DNA of 64,000 nt, taken from contig NC_088295.1 in assembly GCF_032854445.1 (NCBI RefSeq), forward strand, positions 30,186,470-30,250,469, in the 5' to 3' direction. This DNA is from Liolophura sinensis. Taxonomy: Eukaryota; Mollusca; Polyplacophora; Chitonida; Chitonidae. The notes beneath the pieces are model-generated. The model was given only the letters and a program-made list of their open reading frames with translations. It made no database searches and had not been told where the DNA came from. Shown in pieces: positions 1 to 10,617 of this stretch. The position numbers were made by a program, and so were the translations under genes. How positions within the stretch are numbered: position 1 is the first letter of the stretch; each line of letters begins with the position of its first letter.

Positions 1-86
1 CACACGTCGCTAAATCTATGTCTCTGAAAGGATAAATCGTTGCATAATGTGCTGACACCTGTACCAGAGTTAAACACTCTAGAAAG

Positions 87-1072
87 TGTTATGTATGACT
101 ATTTAACGTTTTCATGTACTGTTAGTCTGCGGACCTTTGTGTTATATGTTATAAGCATAACAGGCCCTGTTATATATGTACAGCGCGGACCTGGCCGAAA
201 GCACCTTGTTCAATGCTCTGTTTATTTAACTGGATGTTCATTGGCTGTTAATTCTGTGTCTAAGAATAGTTGAATCCACCTGGACCGTATATAAGCCGTG
301 TTTTCTGTGCAGAGAGGAGGTATTTTTGCTGCATCCACTGGGAGCCAGGAGAGTGTGAGACGCTCTCGTATCGAGTCCATTATTTTGATATAAGCTGGTG
401 ATGCCAGTTTCATTTGGGAGGACAGATTTTTATGCCGACACCGTAGTACTGATGTCTGGTTTATGTGAATTTCTGCGGAAGTCACGTTTATTGGTGTTCG
501 GATCTTTATTATGATTATACAGTGTGGACTGTGTAATTTGTTTAACACGCTGACCTCACCTGACCGACAAGGTCATCAAGGACTCTAAACTGAAGTTTTC
601 AGTTTTGGCAAAGGACGTTCGTTCTGCCACAAGGTGACATTACTCTACGTCTCTGAACGGCTCGTTTGTGAGCTTCTGCGGGAGCTGTGACTGATCTGAA
701 GTGGATTATACCTCCATGCCTGTATTTACCCTGTGTTGTGCTCTGCGGGTGTGACGTCATTCAAAGGCTTGACTGTTCCAGTACTGTGTTCGTGTTCGCT
801 AACCTGGCGAAGTACCTGTCTAGGACAATTTGTGACTTGTGTGAATTGTGTGTTTATCCCATGGTCTTTACGTTGGATTTCCTGGAATACGTTCCTTGGG
901 ATGCAAAGGTGAACTGGAAACTTGTAAAGACCGGTAATACTGATGTGTATGTTGTTGTTGTTGTTGAACTGTCTGTAAAACTGTACGTCTCATTTTATAT
1001 ATAAAGCATTGTTTACATTGTAATATTGAGTCACTGAGTCTGTTTTCTGTTGCCGTTTTCAATACCGTAACA
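87..1072 (+). mobile_element. Solo LTR, 986 bp, with 4-bp target duplication AAAG
   Basis: The element begins TGTTATGTATG and ends ACCGTAACA, giving the inverted termini TGTTA/TAACA expected of an LTR. It is flanked by AAAG at 83-86 and 1073-1076. The uninterrupted sister segment at 1257-1290 has AAAG once at the same point, which is direct evidence of an insertion. A TATATAAG box lies at 288-295 and an ATATAAAG-like polyadenylation context near 1000. No gag, protease or RT follows, so it is solo, probably after recombination between two LTRs. A 4-bp duplication with TGTTA/TAACA ends suggests a Ty3/Gypsy-type element; that is inference. Open frames inside it are not considered coding. Confidence 0.88.
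288..295 (+). promoter_or_regulatory. TATA box of the solo LTR
   Basis: TATATAAG lies 201 bp inside the LTR, in the position of a U3/R promoter. The companion LTR family at 19,760 and 47,650 carries TATATAAG about 175 bp from its start. Confidence 0.55.
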
Positions 1073-1344
1073 AAAGTCTGTTAGAATTGTTTGCGCCACC
1101 GAAATTAAGATTCCAGTACACTTTTCTTGTTTCATGAGATACAAGTCTATATAACAATGTCGCGTCTATATAACAATGTCGCTAAATTCGCGTCTATATA
1201 ACAATGTCTCTAAAATGATAAATCGTTGCATAATGTGCTGACACCTGTACCAGAGTTAAACACTCTAGAAAGTCTGTTAGAATTATTTGCGCCACCGAAA
1301 TTAAGATTCCAGTACACTTTTCTTGTTTCATGAGATACAGGTAA

Positions 1345-1826
1345 GATTTTGTTCCCTCATCATACACAAATATAAAGTAAGCTTTTCTTGTCACTTGGTA
1401 CACAAAACTGCGGGAGGATTTCAATGTTTATGTCTTCTGATATATAAGAGTTTAGTAAGCTTTTCTTCCCTTCTGGCAAAAAAACTCCAGTAAGCTTTTC
1501 TTATTTCAGTCCTCATACACAAAAATCCAGTCAGCATTTCTTGTCTCCTGGTACATAAAACTCCAGTAACCTTTTCTTGTCTCCTGATATACAAGAGATC
1601 AGTAATCTTTTTCTGTCTCCCTATATACAGGACTGCAGTAAGCTTTTCTTTTCTCCTGATAAACAAGACTCCAGTAACCTTTCCTTGTCTGAGGATACAA
1701 AAGTCTCCAATAATCTTTTCTTGCCTCCTGATATACAAAACTCAAGTAACTGTTTGTTGTCTCCTGCTATAAAAGAATCAATTAAGATTTTCATGTCTCC
1801 TGATGTATAAGATTCCAGTAAATAAT
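1345..1826. repeat. 36-bp minisatellite
   Basis: Degenerate tandem copies of a unit resembling CTCCAGTAAGCTTTTCTTGT plus CTCCTGATATACAAGA. The AGTAA or AGTCA landmark falls at 1529, 1565, 1601, 1637, 1673, 1709, 1745, 1781 and 1817, an exact 36-bp spacing. Upstream copies at 1454 and 1489 are spaced 35 and 40 bp, and more decayed copies reach back to about 1300. Because 36 is a multiple of three, long frames stay open on both strands: a 12-residue repeat around RRQEKVTGVLYI on the minus strand and one around SPDIQDSSNLFL on the plus strand. No start context, splice sites or known domain supports translation. Confidence 0.9.
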
Positions 1827-2813
1827 GGATCAAAGCTAAGTGTTCAAATATATGTAGAAACAACTGGCTTGTTTAACTGTCAGATGAGCGGTAAGTCTTA
1901 CATAAGCTTTACTGTTTACTACATTGCAAAAATCGAAATTATATCACAATTTATGACATTTTTTAACAATAAATTATGATCTTTTAATTAATTAATACGG
2001 TTAATAGCCCTAGCTATACTTAAGTCACTACGTTTAATGCAGTTATTCTAAGGAAGTTCTGGTCACTCCTCACTTTGATGCAAACATTACGTTTATCTGG
2101 TGAAAATTCTTTAGCCAGTTCTGTCAAATGGCATAGATTTGTGATATAAGCTATTGGTTTTTTTGGCTCCATGACTTCAAACACTCGTTTTAAAGCATCC
2201 GTATTTTTTTCCTATTCACCCCATCCCCGCTTCCTGTGGTTTGCAATTTTAATGTGAAAATCAGTGCAATGTCAAATACCCCTGGGATCCCCTACTTTGG
2301 CAGTAATCATTCCTAATTGTTACTGATGGATTTCCCGTTTTTGTACCCTAACACAAATAAACAATCAATATCTTGCCAACAGTTTGTGTTTCTCGGGAAA
2401 AACGAATCACCAATTTTTTTTTCAGAAATACGACCAGATCCTTTAGAGAAATTGTTTTTGGAAGGAAAGTCTGATTAAAATAAATGTTTTAAGTTAACGA
2501 GATAACATGGTATCAGTTTCAATACGTGCAAATAAAGCTTTAATTGAAGGAACAAAAGTGAAAGATTTGGCTTTCTTTAGATGAAAATAGACACGATGGT
2601 GTAGGGCGGTAATTAAACAGACGATATATGCCATTTGTTGCATGTACTACCTATCGCCTTATATTTTAAAGCCTTTAATTTTATATTTCAACACTTTCAT
2701 CTAACTTTATAGAAAGAAAACATGGAAATGCAGCATGAGGAAATTAATACTTAAATGATAAACACATATATTATCGGTCAAGTTTTGTATATAACCTCAC
2801 CTGACAATATAAA
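1827..2813. other. No recognisable feature
   Basis: AT-rich sequence with frequent stops in all frames. I see no tandem repeat, SINE head or conserved motif. Confidence 0.6.
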
Positions 2814-2896
2814 AATGAATGAATGAATGATTAAGGCTTAACGCCACATCGGGAATGTTTCAGCCATGTCGTGGCGAGAACAAGTTGAAAACACGA
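2814..2896 (-). mobile_element. SINE 3' remnant, (GAAT)n-tailed family
   Basis: Starts with a GAAT tetranucleotide tail, followed by GGCTTAACGCCACATCGG and CAGCCATGTCGTGGCGAGAAC. The tail at the left end places the element on the minus strand. The same body recurs at 10,550, 26,993 and probably 42,574. The tRNA-like head is not visible, so this is a 5'-truncated copy. Confidence 0.65.
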
Positions 2897-3454
2897 GACG
2901 GTGTCTGGTAATATGATCTGCAACAAAAAAGGTTTAACGTGTAACATCAACATGTGTGTTGTTAGTATAAACTGCAACGAACAAACAGGTTCAAGCCTTG
3001 ACATTCTCATGTACTGCTAGAATAAACCGCATCAAACACAAACTGTGACTTGAGCACTCGTGTTTCTAACTGTATCAAACTGTATCAGTCATGACTGGTT
3101 TCTGCAATTCGGCATATTCTGTCAACACATACCCTGTGTTGGCTGGGTGCTATTTGTGCCTCTGTAAAAGGGTAAGACAGGTGATCAGTAAATCCAATTC
3201 AACAAGGTTGCCTAACATTTTTCACCTTCACATGGTTAAGCTTGACTTTTTTACCACTGACGACAAAAGAGTTCCAACTTGAAACTCCCCTATTTAAGCG
3301 TACAAAATTATAAATGAATTCAAAGTAGAAATACACAAAAATGTCGCTGAAATAGAAATGATACATTCGTTTTGTTTCCGTTGAGGGATGTAGCACCGAT
3401 TTCAGGATACATGTACTATAACACTGCTACCCACTCAAGCCTGTAATTATTGTG
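2897..3454. other. No recognisable feature
   Basis: No coding, RNA or repeat signal was recognised. Short open frames at 3,091-3,282 and 3,199-3,396 lie on opposite strands, overlap each other and lack support. Confidence 0.55.
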
Positions 3455-3860
3455 GGTGCAACTGGATTGAATGAAAACAATGTCCTGCAATGCACAGATA
3501 TTAAGTCCGTCAAACCATCTGATAGTTTAGCTTCGCCTCATGAGGTACGTTCAATTTATGACTTCCATCAGTGACACACAGGGAGTCTATCCAAATTACT
3601 GCCACTGACGTTTGGATAATAAACGGAAGCCAAACTCAAATTGTAAGGTTAAATACTTTGTTCTCTGGACTGCGTTCCTTGAGGTTTCAGCTAATGTAGT
3701 CATGCTGGTAGAAAGATCGCATAAAATGAGGAAGTGTCTCATTGTTTTTGCAGTTTTGAGCCAAATACATCCTTGTTAATTTCTTAAGGTAAATGAAATT
3801 ACAGGAAGTGCTGAAACGTTTTTACTCATCGGAACAGAAGGGTTGCATTATATATAATGG
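3455..3860 (+). repeat. Dispersed repeat, inverted partner at 11.15-11.60 kb
   Basis: Read against the reverse complement of 11,150-11,600 this stretch matches along most of its length. Anchors are TGAATGAAAACAATGTC, ACGTTTGGATAATAAACGGA, GAAAGATCGCATAAA and the block with TTTTGCAGTTTTGAG (TTTTTCAGTTTTGAA in the partner). The copies are clearly diverged, with many substitutions and small indels. At 3,726 the plus copy has an ATG opening a hydrophobic stretch (MRKCLIVFAVLSQI) that stops after 17 residues. Confidence 0.7.
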
Positions 3861-4115
3861 GCTATCCCACAATCCTTTCTTACATGCCCAATACTATACT
3901 AAATTTCAACAGGAGATGTTTTTAAATTTCCCTGCCATTTGTCCATGTCAGATAACAATTTTGTACAAGTACATACCCCAAAACTGTTTCTAAAGGCTTT
4001 ATTACTATACAAATACATTTTGGCCGAGAAATCTTGGCGATTTTGGTGTTTGGACCTGTCGGCACAGGTAAGAATGCTTCATCAATTAATAACTAGCGAT
4101 ATATGTATTAGTTAC

Positions 4116-4235
4116 ATGTCTGCGCCGAAGCGTAAGTCTAAAAATGTTAAAACCAACAACATCTACTCAATACAATGGCTGTTTATGACAGCAGCTTGGT
4201 GTGTAGTTATCTATTTATATGTTTTAGTGTTTTAA
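4116..4235 (+). CDS. Candidate 39-residue single-pass membrane peptide or exon (weak)
   Basis: ATG at 4,116 and stop at 4,233. The product has a basic N-terminus (MSAPKRKSKN) and then one long hydrophobic run from about residue 19 to the end, the pattern of a signal anchor with a positive-inside cytosolic tail. It could be a tiny membrane protein, the signal-anchor exon of a larger type II protein, or chance. A good splice-donor match, CAG then GTAAGA, lies upstream at about 4,067-4,075. I do not recognise a family. It sits in the repeat-rich stretch between the 3,455 and 4,310 repeat blocks. Confidence 0.2.
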   Translation: MSAPKRKSKNVKTNNIYSIQWLFMTAAWCVVIYLYVLVF

Positions 4236-4309
4236 CACATAACATTAATTAAACCTACATCCTTTTTCTTTGAACTGCATGTCCACGTTGATTTTTGAAA
4301 TGTAATGCT

Positions 4310-4720
4310 TAAGAAATCAGTACAACTGTAAACTGTGATTATTTGTGTCCATTAACCCATGGAAGACTGGAAATTCCATTAGACCACTCATTCTTCATCA
4401 TTGCCACAATGACAACACCACGTGCGTCGCTTCCAATACCGATTGCTCATAAAGCACAAAGGCATTGTATTATGTATGCACGGAATCGCACATTCTTGGG
4501 TTTATATCAAGACGTTTGCTTCCTTAAACTACTTTTCTAAGCTGACATTTTCGTGCTAAGTGCTTCAAGCTTATTTGTTAAGATGTGAAACCCTCTCCTT
4601 CAGCGAAGGCAAATAATATGAAAACAACACGAGTTATTGTGTCATTACTGCTGAAGCTTATTACTGCCACGCTACATTGTAGTTATGTGAGAAAGCCACT
4701 GGGAAAACAGTACACTTCAA
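4310..4720 (+). repeat. Dispersed long repeat, first block, partner at 25.40-25.80 kb
   Basis: Aligns by eye with 25,400-25,800 in direct orientation. Shared anchors include AGAAATCAG at the left edge, CATGGAA followed by TAGA, TCAC/TCAT and CACTGCCAC/CATTGCCAC, and AAGCTGATATTTTTGTGC in the partner against AAGCTGACATTTTCGTGC here. The match runs through a hydrophobic reading frame near its right end. Copies are diverged. A second matching block lies at 6,119-6,460. Confidence 0.65.
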
Positions 4721-4830
4721 GAAACTTTCTGCAGTGTTCATCCGATGTAAACAGAAAATCTATAACCGTGTGTATGTCCCAGCATAAGGACGTCGGGCAC
4801 GGATGGGCAGCACGCAAGCAGTTTCGCTGA
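4618..4830 (+). CDS. Candidate small secreted peptide, 70 residues (weak)
   Basis: The ATG at 4,618 opens a 70-residue frame whose first 22 residues (MKTTRVIVSLLLKLITATLH, then Cys-Ser) look like a signal peptide: two basic residues, a Leu/Ile/Val core, small residues at the end. Four cysteines are present in total. The diverged repeat copy at 25.7 kb keeps a hydrophobic segment in the same frame but no ATG at the equivalent place. No family is recognised, no polyadenylation or promoter signal is evident, and chance is possible. Confidence 0.22.
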   Translation: MKTTRVIVSLLLKLITATLHCSYVRKPLGKQYTSRNFLQCSSDVNRKSITVCMSQHKDVGHGWAARKQFR

Positions 4831-6118
4831 GGTAAATTTCGCTGGTTACCTGTGACCAAATTGTCAGCTGGTCTAATTTTACTCTCTATGCTGTACGTCT
4901 TTACTTATGTTGTACTGCTACATAAACCAGTATTCTGTAGGTGGGCGAAGCATCCCGAGGCCTGGTCCCTTTGCATTGTTTTAATGTTATTGTATGTTAA
5001 ATGTGATAGACATTTGTGTAATTCTAGACCAGTGTCGTCTAATAAATTGCAATTAACATCACTGTAATTTACTGCTGTTTACGTGATAGTAAATTTAGAA
5101 TAAAACCCTGACTCCACGCTGTAGACCTTTAATGCAAAAAAAGACGACTAAGTAAATTGTCAACAGGCCGTCTTTCACCGGTTGCGTGTGGCTATTTGCC
5201 AGCTATCACACTGCTCTGGTTTTGGTTTCTATGATGTATGTAATTATACCGCTTGATGCACACGTGTCCTTGGGTTGTGAAGGTGTCCGTCTACTGCACC
5301 TCATGGAACACCACAAAGCGGCCAGTCTGGATGTTCACGTTCAGCACATCTATGGCGTGGCATAAGAATTCTTTTTCTCTCAAGGAATGTTTTTTCCTTA
5401 TCACCAGCAAGCATGCAAATTCGAATACATAGCTTGTTGTCTTAGTAGATACCATGCCAATGTACAAATGCAATATTATATATAACGGCCTTAAACTCCA
5501 GTGATGTAACGGTTTAGGAATGATGTGATAATTGCTCTTGACAGTGCAAATCTCACCCCAATTTAAAATGAACATCCGTGTATATTGTACTATGAAAAGG
5601 CACATTTCAGGTTAGTTATACTGGATAGTTCATTGTCTTATAAAATCCATACAGCAAATAGGTTTTAATAATTTTCAATTATTTTGTAAAAACTACAAGG
5701 CTTCAAATCATAAAAACAAGCAAATGCCGTGCTTCTCTCCTGGTCATCATATTGGGAACATAATGTTACATATCTGAGGTGTAGGCCAATGAGAAGGCAA
5801 AAGTCAGGGAAATCTACTTACGTCACTGATTCACTTGTGCTCAACATGGCAGAAGGTCCAAATCCAGAGAACGGATGAAAACGGCAAACTGATAAAGACT
5901 ATACAGTTGCAATATTACGTACCTCTAAACACGGAAGAGTTCAAACTGCAGCGAGGTGCGTTTCAGTGGAACACGACTGCCACGACGTATTTGTAGTCTA
6001 ATGTCTTCAGTACACCATTTATTGCTGGCAAAACTCAGAAACCTTAAAAAATAATTGTCAACACTGTTCAAGAGTTTTTTTTCTATCTAATAACGCCTGA
6101 TGTATTATCAGCATCAGC
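4831..6118. other. No recognisable feature
   Basis: The sequence lies between the two blocks that match the 25-26 kb copy. Nothing equivalent is present in that shorter copy, so this may be an insertion here or a deletion there. No SINE, LTR or coding domain was recognised. Confidence 0.5.
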
Positions 6119-6460
6119 GCAATGAAGAGGATAGACAGCTGTAAGAACCCAAAATAACCCCGTAATATGACCTCCATCCAAGCAGTTAGACCATGCGCTT
6201 TGCTGTGTAAGATGACATTTGCCTATTCTAAAGTAAAACATATTCCAGGATGGGGAGTTCTTAGTTTTGTACAGCTGTGTCTATTAACTTTGTGGTGTAG
6301 CATACTCATGACAGCAAGTCTTGGAGATAGAGAACAAAATATCAGGTTCAAAGAATCCCATTGTTTAGGTCCATTTGTTTCTTGTTTAAAGATGTAAAGA
6401 ATTATAACAGGAAAAACGGCGCCAAGCCGTAGGTAACTCTTTTAGAAGTGAAAGAACACA
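6119..6460 (+). repeat. Dispersed long repeat, second block, partner at 26.21-26.45 kb
   Basis: Matches 26,213-26,450 in direct orientation. Landmarks are GCAATGAAG/GCAATGTAG followed by AGACAG, TGTGTAAGA, TTGCCTATTCTAAAGTAAAA against TGGCCTGCTCTCAAGTAAAA, CCAGGATG, and CTTGGAGATA against GTTGGAGATA. The order of blocks is the same as in the partner. Confidence 0.62.
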
Positions 6461-7099
6461 AGATAGGATGAAGCACTTTTAAGACATCTTTTCATATCTT
6501 GTTGTTGGAGATAAAAATGGTCCTTGGGGGTGATATTCCGTTTTTATTCCGTTGATAAAGTTTGGATGATAAGGAGAAACTTGGAATGGCATTCGTGTCT
6601 TTTTGATAGACGTATATATCAATCGTTCATGCCTTCAACTCATGGTTTTCGCTCTGTCAAGACAACTAATAGTTTTAATATCAGTTCTTGACCAATGAGG
6701 TACCTTATTTTTATCTACCTTCCCCTGCTGTAAATCAGTACCGTTTGCAATGTACAACCTGAGGCTCAAAACTTTTTTTCTGGAACGCTATTTAACTTCC
6801 CAAATGCGTTAACCCAAGCAGCATGTTATAAGTAAGGGAATCCTTTAACTAGATGTTCAGCACAAGTTGAATGCATAGAAAAATAACTGAATAATTATGA
6901 TGGTTAATCATCTATCGCTAGCCACTAGATCAGCGAAATGCAGTGGACGCAGTCTCACATTAATATCTAACGTTATATTGACGCAATACAGATTATCTGA
7001 TCATTACATTCCATTCGATTGAAACTCAAGACAACGGCCCTAACATGTTGTCATGAATGGGTGAATAGTTGACCATTAGACTCCTTAGTGTGTATGTAC
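6461..7099. other. No recognisable feature
   Basis: AT-rich non-coding sequence. No repeat or RNA signal was recognised. Confidence 0.55.
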
Positions 7100-7431
7100 G
7101 TATGTTGGTGGTTTTACGGCGCAATTTATGATGACGAGGAGCCATTAGTTAGTTTGTGTGTGCATATAGTGTCTCCTTGTGGCAGGGCGTGCGCTGCAAC
7201 CACGGAAGTATCATGTCGTTGACACCAGCCATGACACCCCAACCAGTCACATTATACTCACACCGGGTAAACTAGTCCTGCTCCCTTGATTTAACCTCGC
7301 ACTGCTGAAAGCGAAGCGAGACAGCAACAACGACCATTTTTGAACTCTTTGGTATTGCACGACCAGTTCGGTTCTGGGACTCCCGACTTCGAACCAAACC
7401 CTCTAACCATTTGGTCACCAATGCGGTTACA
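7100..7431 (-). mobile_element. tRNA-derived SINE, minus strand, decayed but near full length
   Basis: Read on the minus strand it starts with a tRNA-like head: an A-box-like TGACCAAATGGTTAG (complement of about 7,403-7,417) and a B-box-like GGTTCGAAG (complement of 7,387-7,395). A body with TGACTGGTTGGGGTGTCAT follows, and the left end has a 3' tail region with GGTGGTTTTACGGCGC. Body words such as CCAGTCACATTATACTCACA and CACCGGG recur in mollusc SINEs I know. No target duplication was found. Confidence 0.6.
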
Positions 7432-8074
7432 TGTTTAGTAAAAATCCAAAGTTAACTTCTTTCATAGGACCGCAAATAAATAAATCTTACTTCTTTTCCT
7501 TCTGACTTTAAACCGCTAAACATCGTATAAAATTGAAATCTTATAGCCATTTACGCAACCTGACGCACAACATAGGCCAAAAACACTTGAAACTTTGGAC
7601 TGACACAGGATTAGACTGGCACTGTCTTACCCAGCTGTACATGTTCATGTACAGGTCTGTGACACCTTTCCTGTAACCCTGCTGGTGGCCAAAAAGCCTT
7701 CGCGTTAGACGACAACCAAAAAGTTCATGTCAAAAACAACCGTGGCTGTGTACGATTGGCATTTGATATATCTGTAAAAGAGACCACAGAAAACACCGCT
7801 TCGCACAACAAACCAAATATATTTGCGTGTATATGAAAAAATGACTACATATCAAAATGAGTGTAGGTATTAATTTTAAAGATCACTTCTTAATAATCGC
7901 TCGCCAGGAAACTTGTTCTTGCATCCATGTGACATTATTCTCTTCACCTTAAAACTTCAACTTGATTCAAATATTTTTCAAAGTATGTCGAAGTTTCCGT
8001 CACCTTTGCTGTTAGACAGGTATTCCTGTTCAAATAAGCTAAAACCAGTTGCTCAGACCTTTAGGTCTTATCAT
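7432..8074. other. No recognisable feature
   Basis: No coding or repeat signal was recognised in this stretch. Confidence 0.5.
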
Positions 8075-8240
8075 ATATAGGAAGGAAAGCTTTTAGATCT
8101 TTGGGCGGATTGCCTGAGATTTTCCAGCACAGCTAGTCTGAACGGAAATGAAGATTCATCCCTTTGGAGGTCCCATATTTATAACACTTGATGCTATTCA
8201 TGACAGCTTCCGGACCCTCGGATTACAACCTGTCGAGTCA
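8075..8240 (+). repeat. Dispersed repeat, copies at 24.80 kb (+) and 27.23 kb (-)
   Basis: Shares GCGGATT, GATTTTCCAGC/GATTTTGAGG, GATTTATCCCTTTG against GATTCATCCCTTTG, AGGTCCCATATTTATAACA against AGGTCCTATATTTATAACA, and CAGCTTCCGG with 24,800-24,945. The reverse complement of 27,230-27,360 shows the same GGCGGAT, CTGGATTTTCTGGGA and GAAGGGTATATATTT block. All three copies are diverged. Confidence 0.6.
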
Positions 8241-9118
8241 GCCGATCGGCCCATTTCCAACAAATGGCAATTTTGTATGTGATACGAATGTCATAAAAAT
8301 GATTGATCTATCACGGCTGGAAAAATACATTTAGCTTTGTGCATTAAAATAAGTTATGTTTAGAATTTGTAACACCATGGAAATAACATGACTGCATTAA
8401 TTAGTGTTAATAACTTGTCTGTTGTTATATTTTGCTCTGCAGTACCACTATCTCTGCCCGAAAAACAACTGATGTATGCGTATATTTAAGTTCTCATATA
8501 TTCTTTTAGACTCATAATCGCATGTGGGTTCAGTAATGAAGACGTAAACATATATCCACGTCATTTCACATCTCTAGCAACTCTAGCGCTAAATGTTCAC
8601 AATTGTTAATATCTACTCCTGTCATGATGAGAAAAATAAGAATGGAACTGAAAAAGATTTTATAGGTACGTACTGAATGACAAAAAGTTTGGTGTGTTTC
8701 ACATGTATGGTAACTGCCAATGATTGTTTCCTTGCACTCGTAATGTGTGTATAAACAGCCATTTTTTATATATGGTTCATTGTGTCCAATTATATAATTC
8801 TCGTCCATTTTTAATATATCCTATGTCATGATACATTATACATGTATAATTATGTCAAAAAATAAGTCTTTAATATACCGTCTTATAAAAGAAAAAAATA
8901 CACTTCCTTTTTTTTATTTAAGGAGGATTTTAGTTCGATCCATACTTCTGACAACGATCCCAGGTAATAACATCTGGAGGAAGCTGAGATCAAGACTTTC
9001 AGTCAAGTTGAAAGTAACGATCAAATAATCTGTATCTTGTCATTATTAAATGAATTAGTCATGTCAAGATCAGACTCAAGTATTCAAGGACCTGACGGAG
9101 GTCAGGTTAATACGTATG
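8241..9118. other. No recognisable feature
   Basis: AT-rich sequence with no supported gene. The frames at 8,566-8,808 (minus) and 8,828-9,028 (plus) show no known domain. Confidence 0.5.
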
Positions 9119-9354
9119 GCGGGGCCTCAGTGGAAGAGTTGGTTAATGTGCCATTGCAGCCCAATGACCCACGAGCCTTTCTCCAATGCCATCGTTGTGA
9201 GTTCAAGTCCTATCCGGAGGGCCAGCAGTCTGCAATTGGTCGTGGGTTTCCCACGGGCACTGCTTGATTCTCTCCCACCATAATGAGGGTGGCCGTGGAA
9301 TAAGTAAATTGTTCTTTAGTACGGCGTAAAATTTCAGTCAAGTAAATAAATAAA
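9119..9354 (+). mobile_element. tRNA-headed SINE (plus), full length, decayed
   Basis: It opens with GGGGCCTCAGTGGAAGAG (A-box region) and has the B-box GAGTTCAAGTCC at 9,199-9,210. A conserved central segment follows (TCGTGGGTTTCCCACGGGC, CTCCCACCATAATGAGGG) and the 3' end is ACGGCGTAAAA with a tail containing AAATAAATAAA. This is the same family as the copies at 9,678, 13,332, 17,681, 20,576, 25,866, 42,245, 55,373 and 58,972. The central-domain layout resembles the broadly distributed metazoan SINEs with a shared Meta-type core; the class name is from memory. Confidence 0.85.
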
Positions 9355-9677
9355 CAGATGCGGCTAACCGTACGTCCAGAAGAACATCTGCTCCTCACTA
9401 TGGATATCACCATCTTTAAAGAGGTGTCGATGACCCGCCGCTCGAACAGGTGACACCACTGGTTCACAACTGCTGTCAGGCATTTGAACAAGGAGGTTTC
9501 TTGTTCGAATCCATCTCTCGTTGTTTTGACTGTGACTGTGAGTAGGCTACATGTACATGGCGAAGAAGGTTTCTGGTTTCCTCCATGCATGTAACTAATC
9601 GCCGTCATATCAGTAAAAAATTCTTTGGTGCTGTTTTAAACAACAGTCAAGAAATCAAATAAGTGAATGCAATGCTT
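9355..9677. other. No recognisable feature
   Basis: The stretch between two SINEs. A 132-residue minus-strand frame covering 9,210-9,608 is mostly the complement of the SINE and is not a gene. Confidence 0.5.
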
Positions 9678-9832
9678 CGTTTATTTGACTGGTGTTTTAC
9701 ATTATGGCAGGAAACAGGGAAGATTTCAGGGAAAATCCATGAGCGTAGGCAGCATTAGCTAGCCAGTATTGTTGAGAGGTTTCCGAGTCGTCTCGCTGCA
9801 ATAGTGTGCTAACCACTAGGGCACAGATGCCC
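9678..9832 (-). mobile_element. SINE (minus), internally deleted
   Basis: The left end TTATTTGACTGGTGTTTTAC is the reverse complement of the family 3' tail. The right end, read on the minus strand, is a tRNA-like head GGCATCTGTGCCCTAGTGGT then TAGCAC. The central conserved segment is missing or scrambled. Confidence 0.65.
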
Positions 9833-10549
9833 TCAGAATGCATTAAAGCTGTGTCAGAACCTCATTGGTTAGGGATAAAAGCCATTAGAACCCTTGATAT
9901 GCGAAAATCCTGCGTTAAAGACGCTCTACAAATTATCAGGTGGATGGTGTCTTTTCGACTGTAGTGTAAGGAAATACGTTGAAACTTAGTACATCTTCGA
10001 TAGAGTGTTGGTTTTTTCGTTGTCATCATTACAAGTTTCTTCACATCGAGCGAGCTATATTCACAAGTACCATTCATGTCTCCATCGCTCTGGATCTGAA
10101 AGAATTAGAAACGTATCAACAAAATACTGCCTCCTTCATAGCGAACAACTGCAGGTGTGTAACGTCACATTAGTTGATGACTAGAGTAGAAATGAATTCA
10201 AAATATTATATCAAAGGCCGTTAGATTCAAAGCGAATGAAATAATCGATTTTACAGTTTAGGTACAACAAATGAAGAGAATCGTGTTCCTTGAGGCACAA
10301 CAGACCTCATTAAAAGTGCTGTATCTTTGAGTCTCCTGTTTTACATGGATCTAATACACAGCCTCGTTTCTACTGTATACATTTTCACGTCATAAGGATA
10401 CTTCTTGTTTCACAGATTGTTGTAAGGGTGAGCCTAGAATAACGATATAGTTTAACCTGATATGTTTTGCCCGATGTCTCCAAGACAACAGGCTCATTGT
10501 CATATACATATAAGTGTGCTACTCCACGAAGATGGTAGACACTGATATA
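9833..10549. other. No recognisable feature
   Basis: No coding domain, SINE or tandem repeat was recognised. Confidence 0.5.
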
Positions 10550-10617
10550 AATGAATGAATGAATGATTATGGCTTAACGCCACATTGGCAGTATTTCGGC
10601 CATATCGTTCCGAGAAC
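10550..10617 (-). mobile_element. SINE 3' remnant, (GAAT)n-tailed family
   Basis: GAATGAATGAATGATTATGG followed by CTTAACGCCACATTGGCAG and TCGGCCATATCGTTCCGAGA matches the copy at 2,814. It has the same orientation and the same truncation of the head. Confidence 0.65.

Larger units (their letters stand above)
1..1345 (+). repeat. Duplicated flank segment, first copy split by an LTR
   Basis: A segment of about 200 bp is present twice. The first copy is in two halves, 1-86 and 1077-1143, separated by the solo LTR. The second is continuous at about 1209-1338. Shared landmarks are TAAACACTCTAGAAAG (71-86 and 1257-1272) and GCGCCACCGAAATTAAGATT (1091 and 1281 onwards). Between the copies the 17-mer GTCTATATAACAATGTC occurs three times, at 1145, 1164 and 1192. 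The second copy runs on into the 36-bp minisatellite, so the duplication is part of that array. Confidence 0.85.

Noticed and set aside
9210-9608. 132-residue minus-strand frame
   Set aside because: Much of it overlaps a plus-strand SINE in antisense, and there is no domain.
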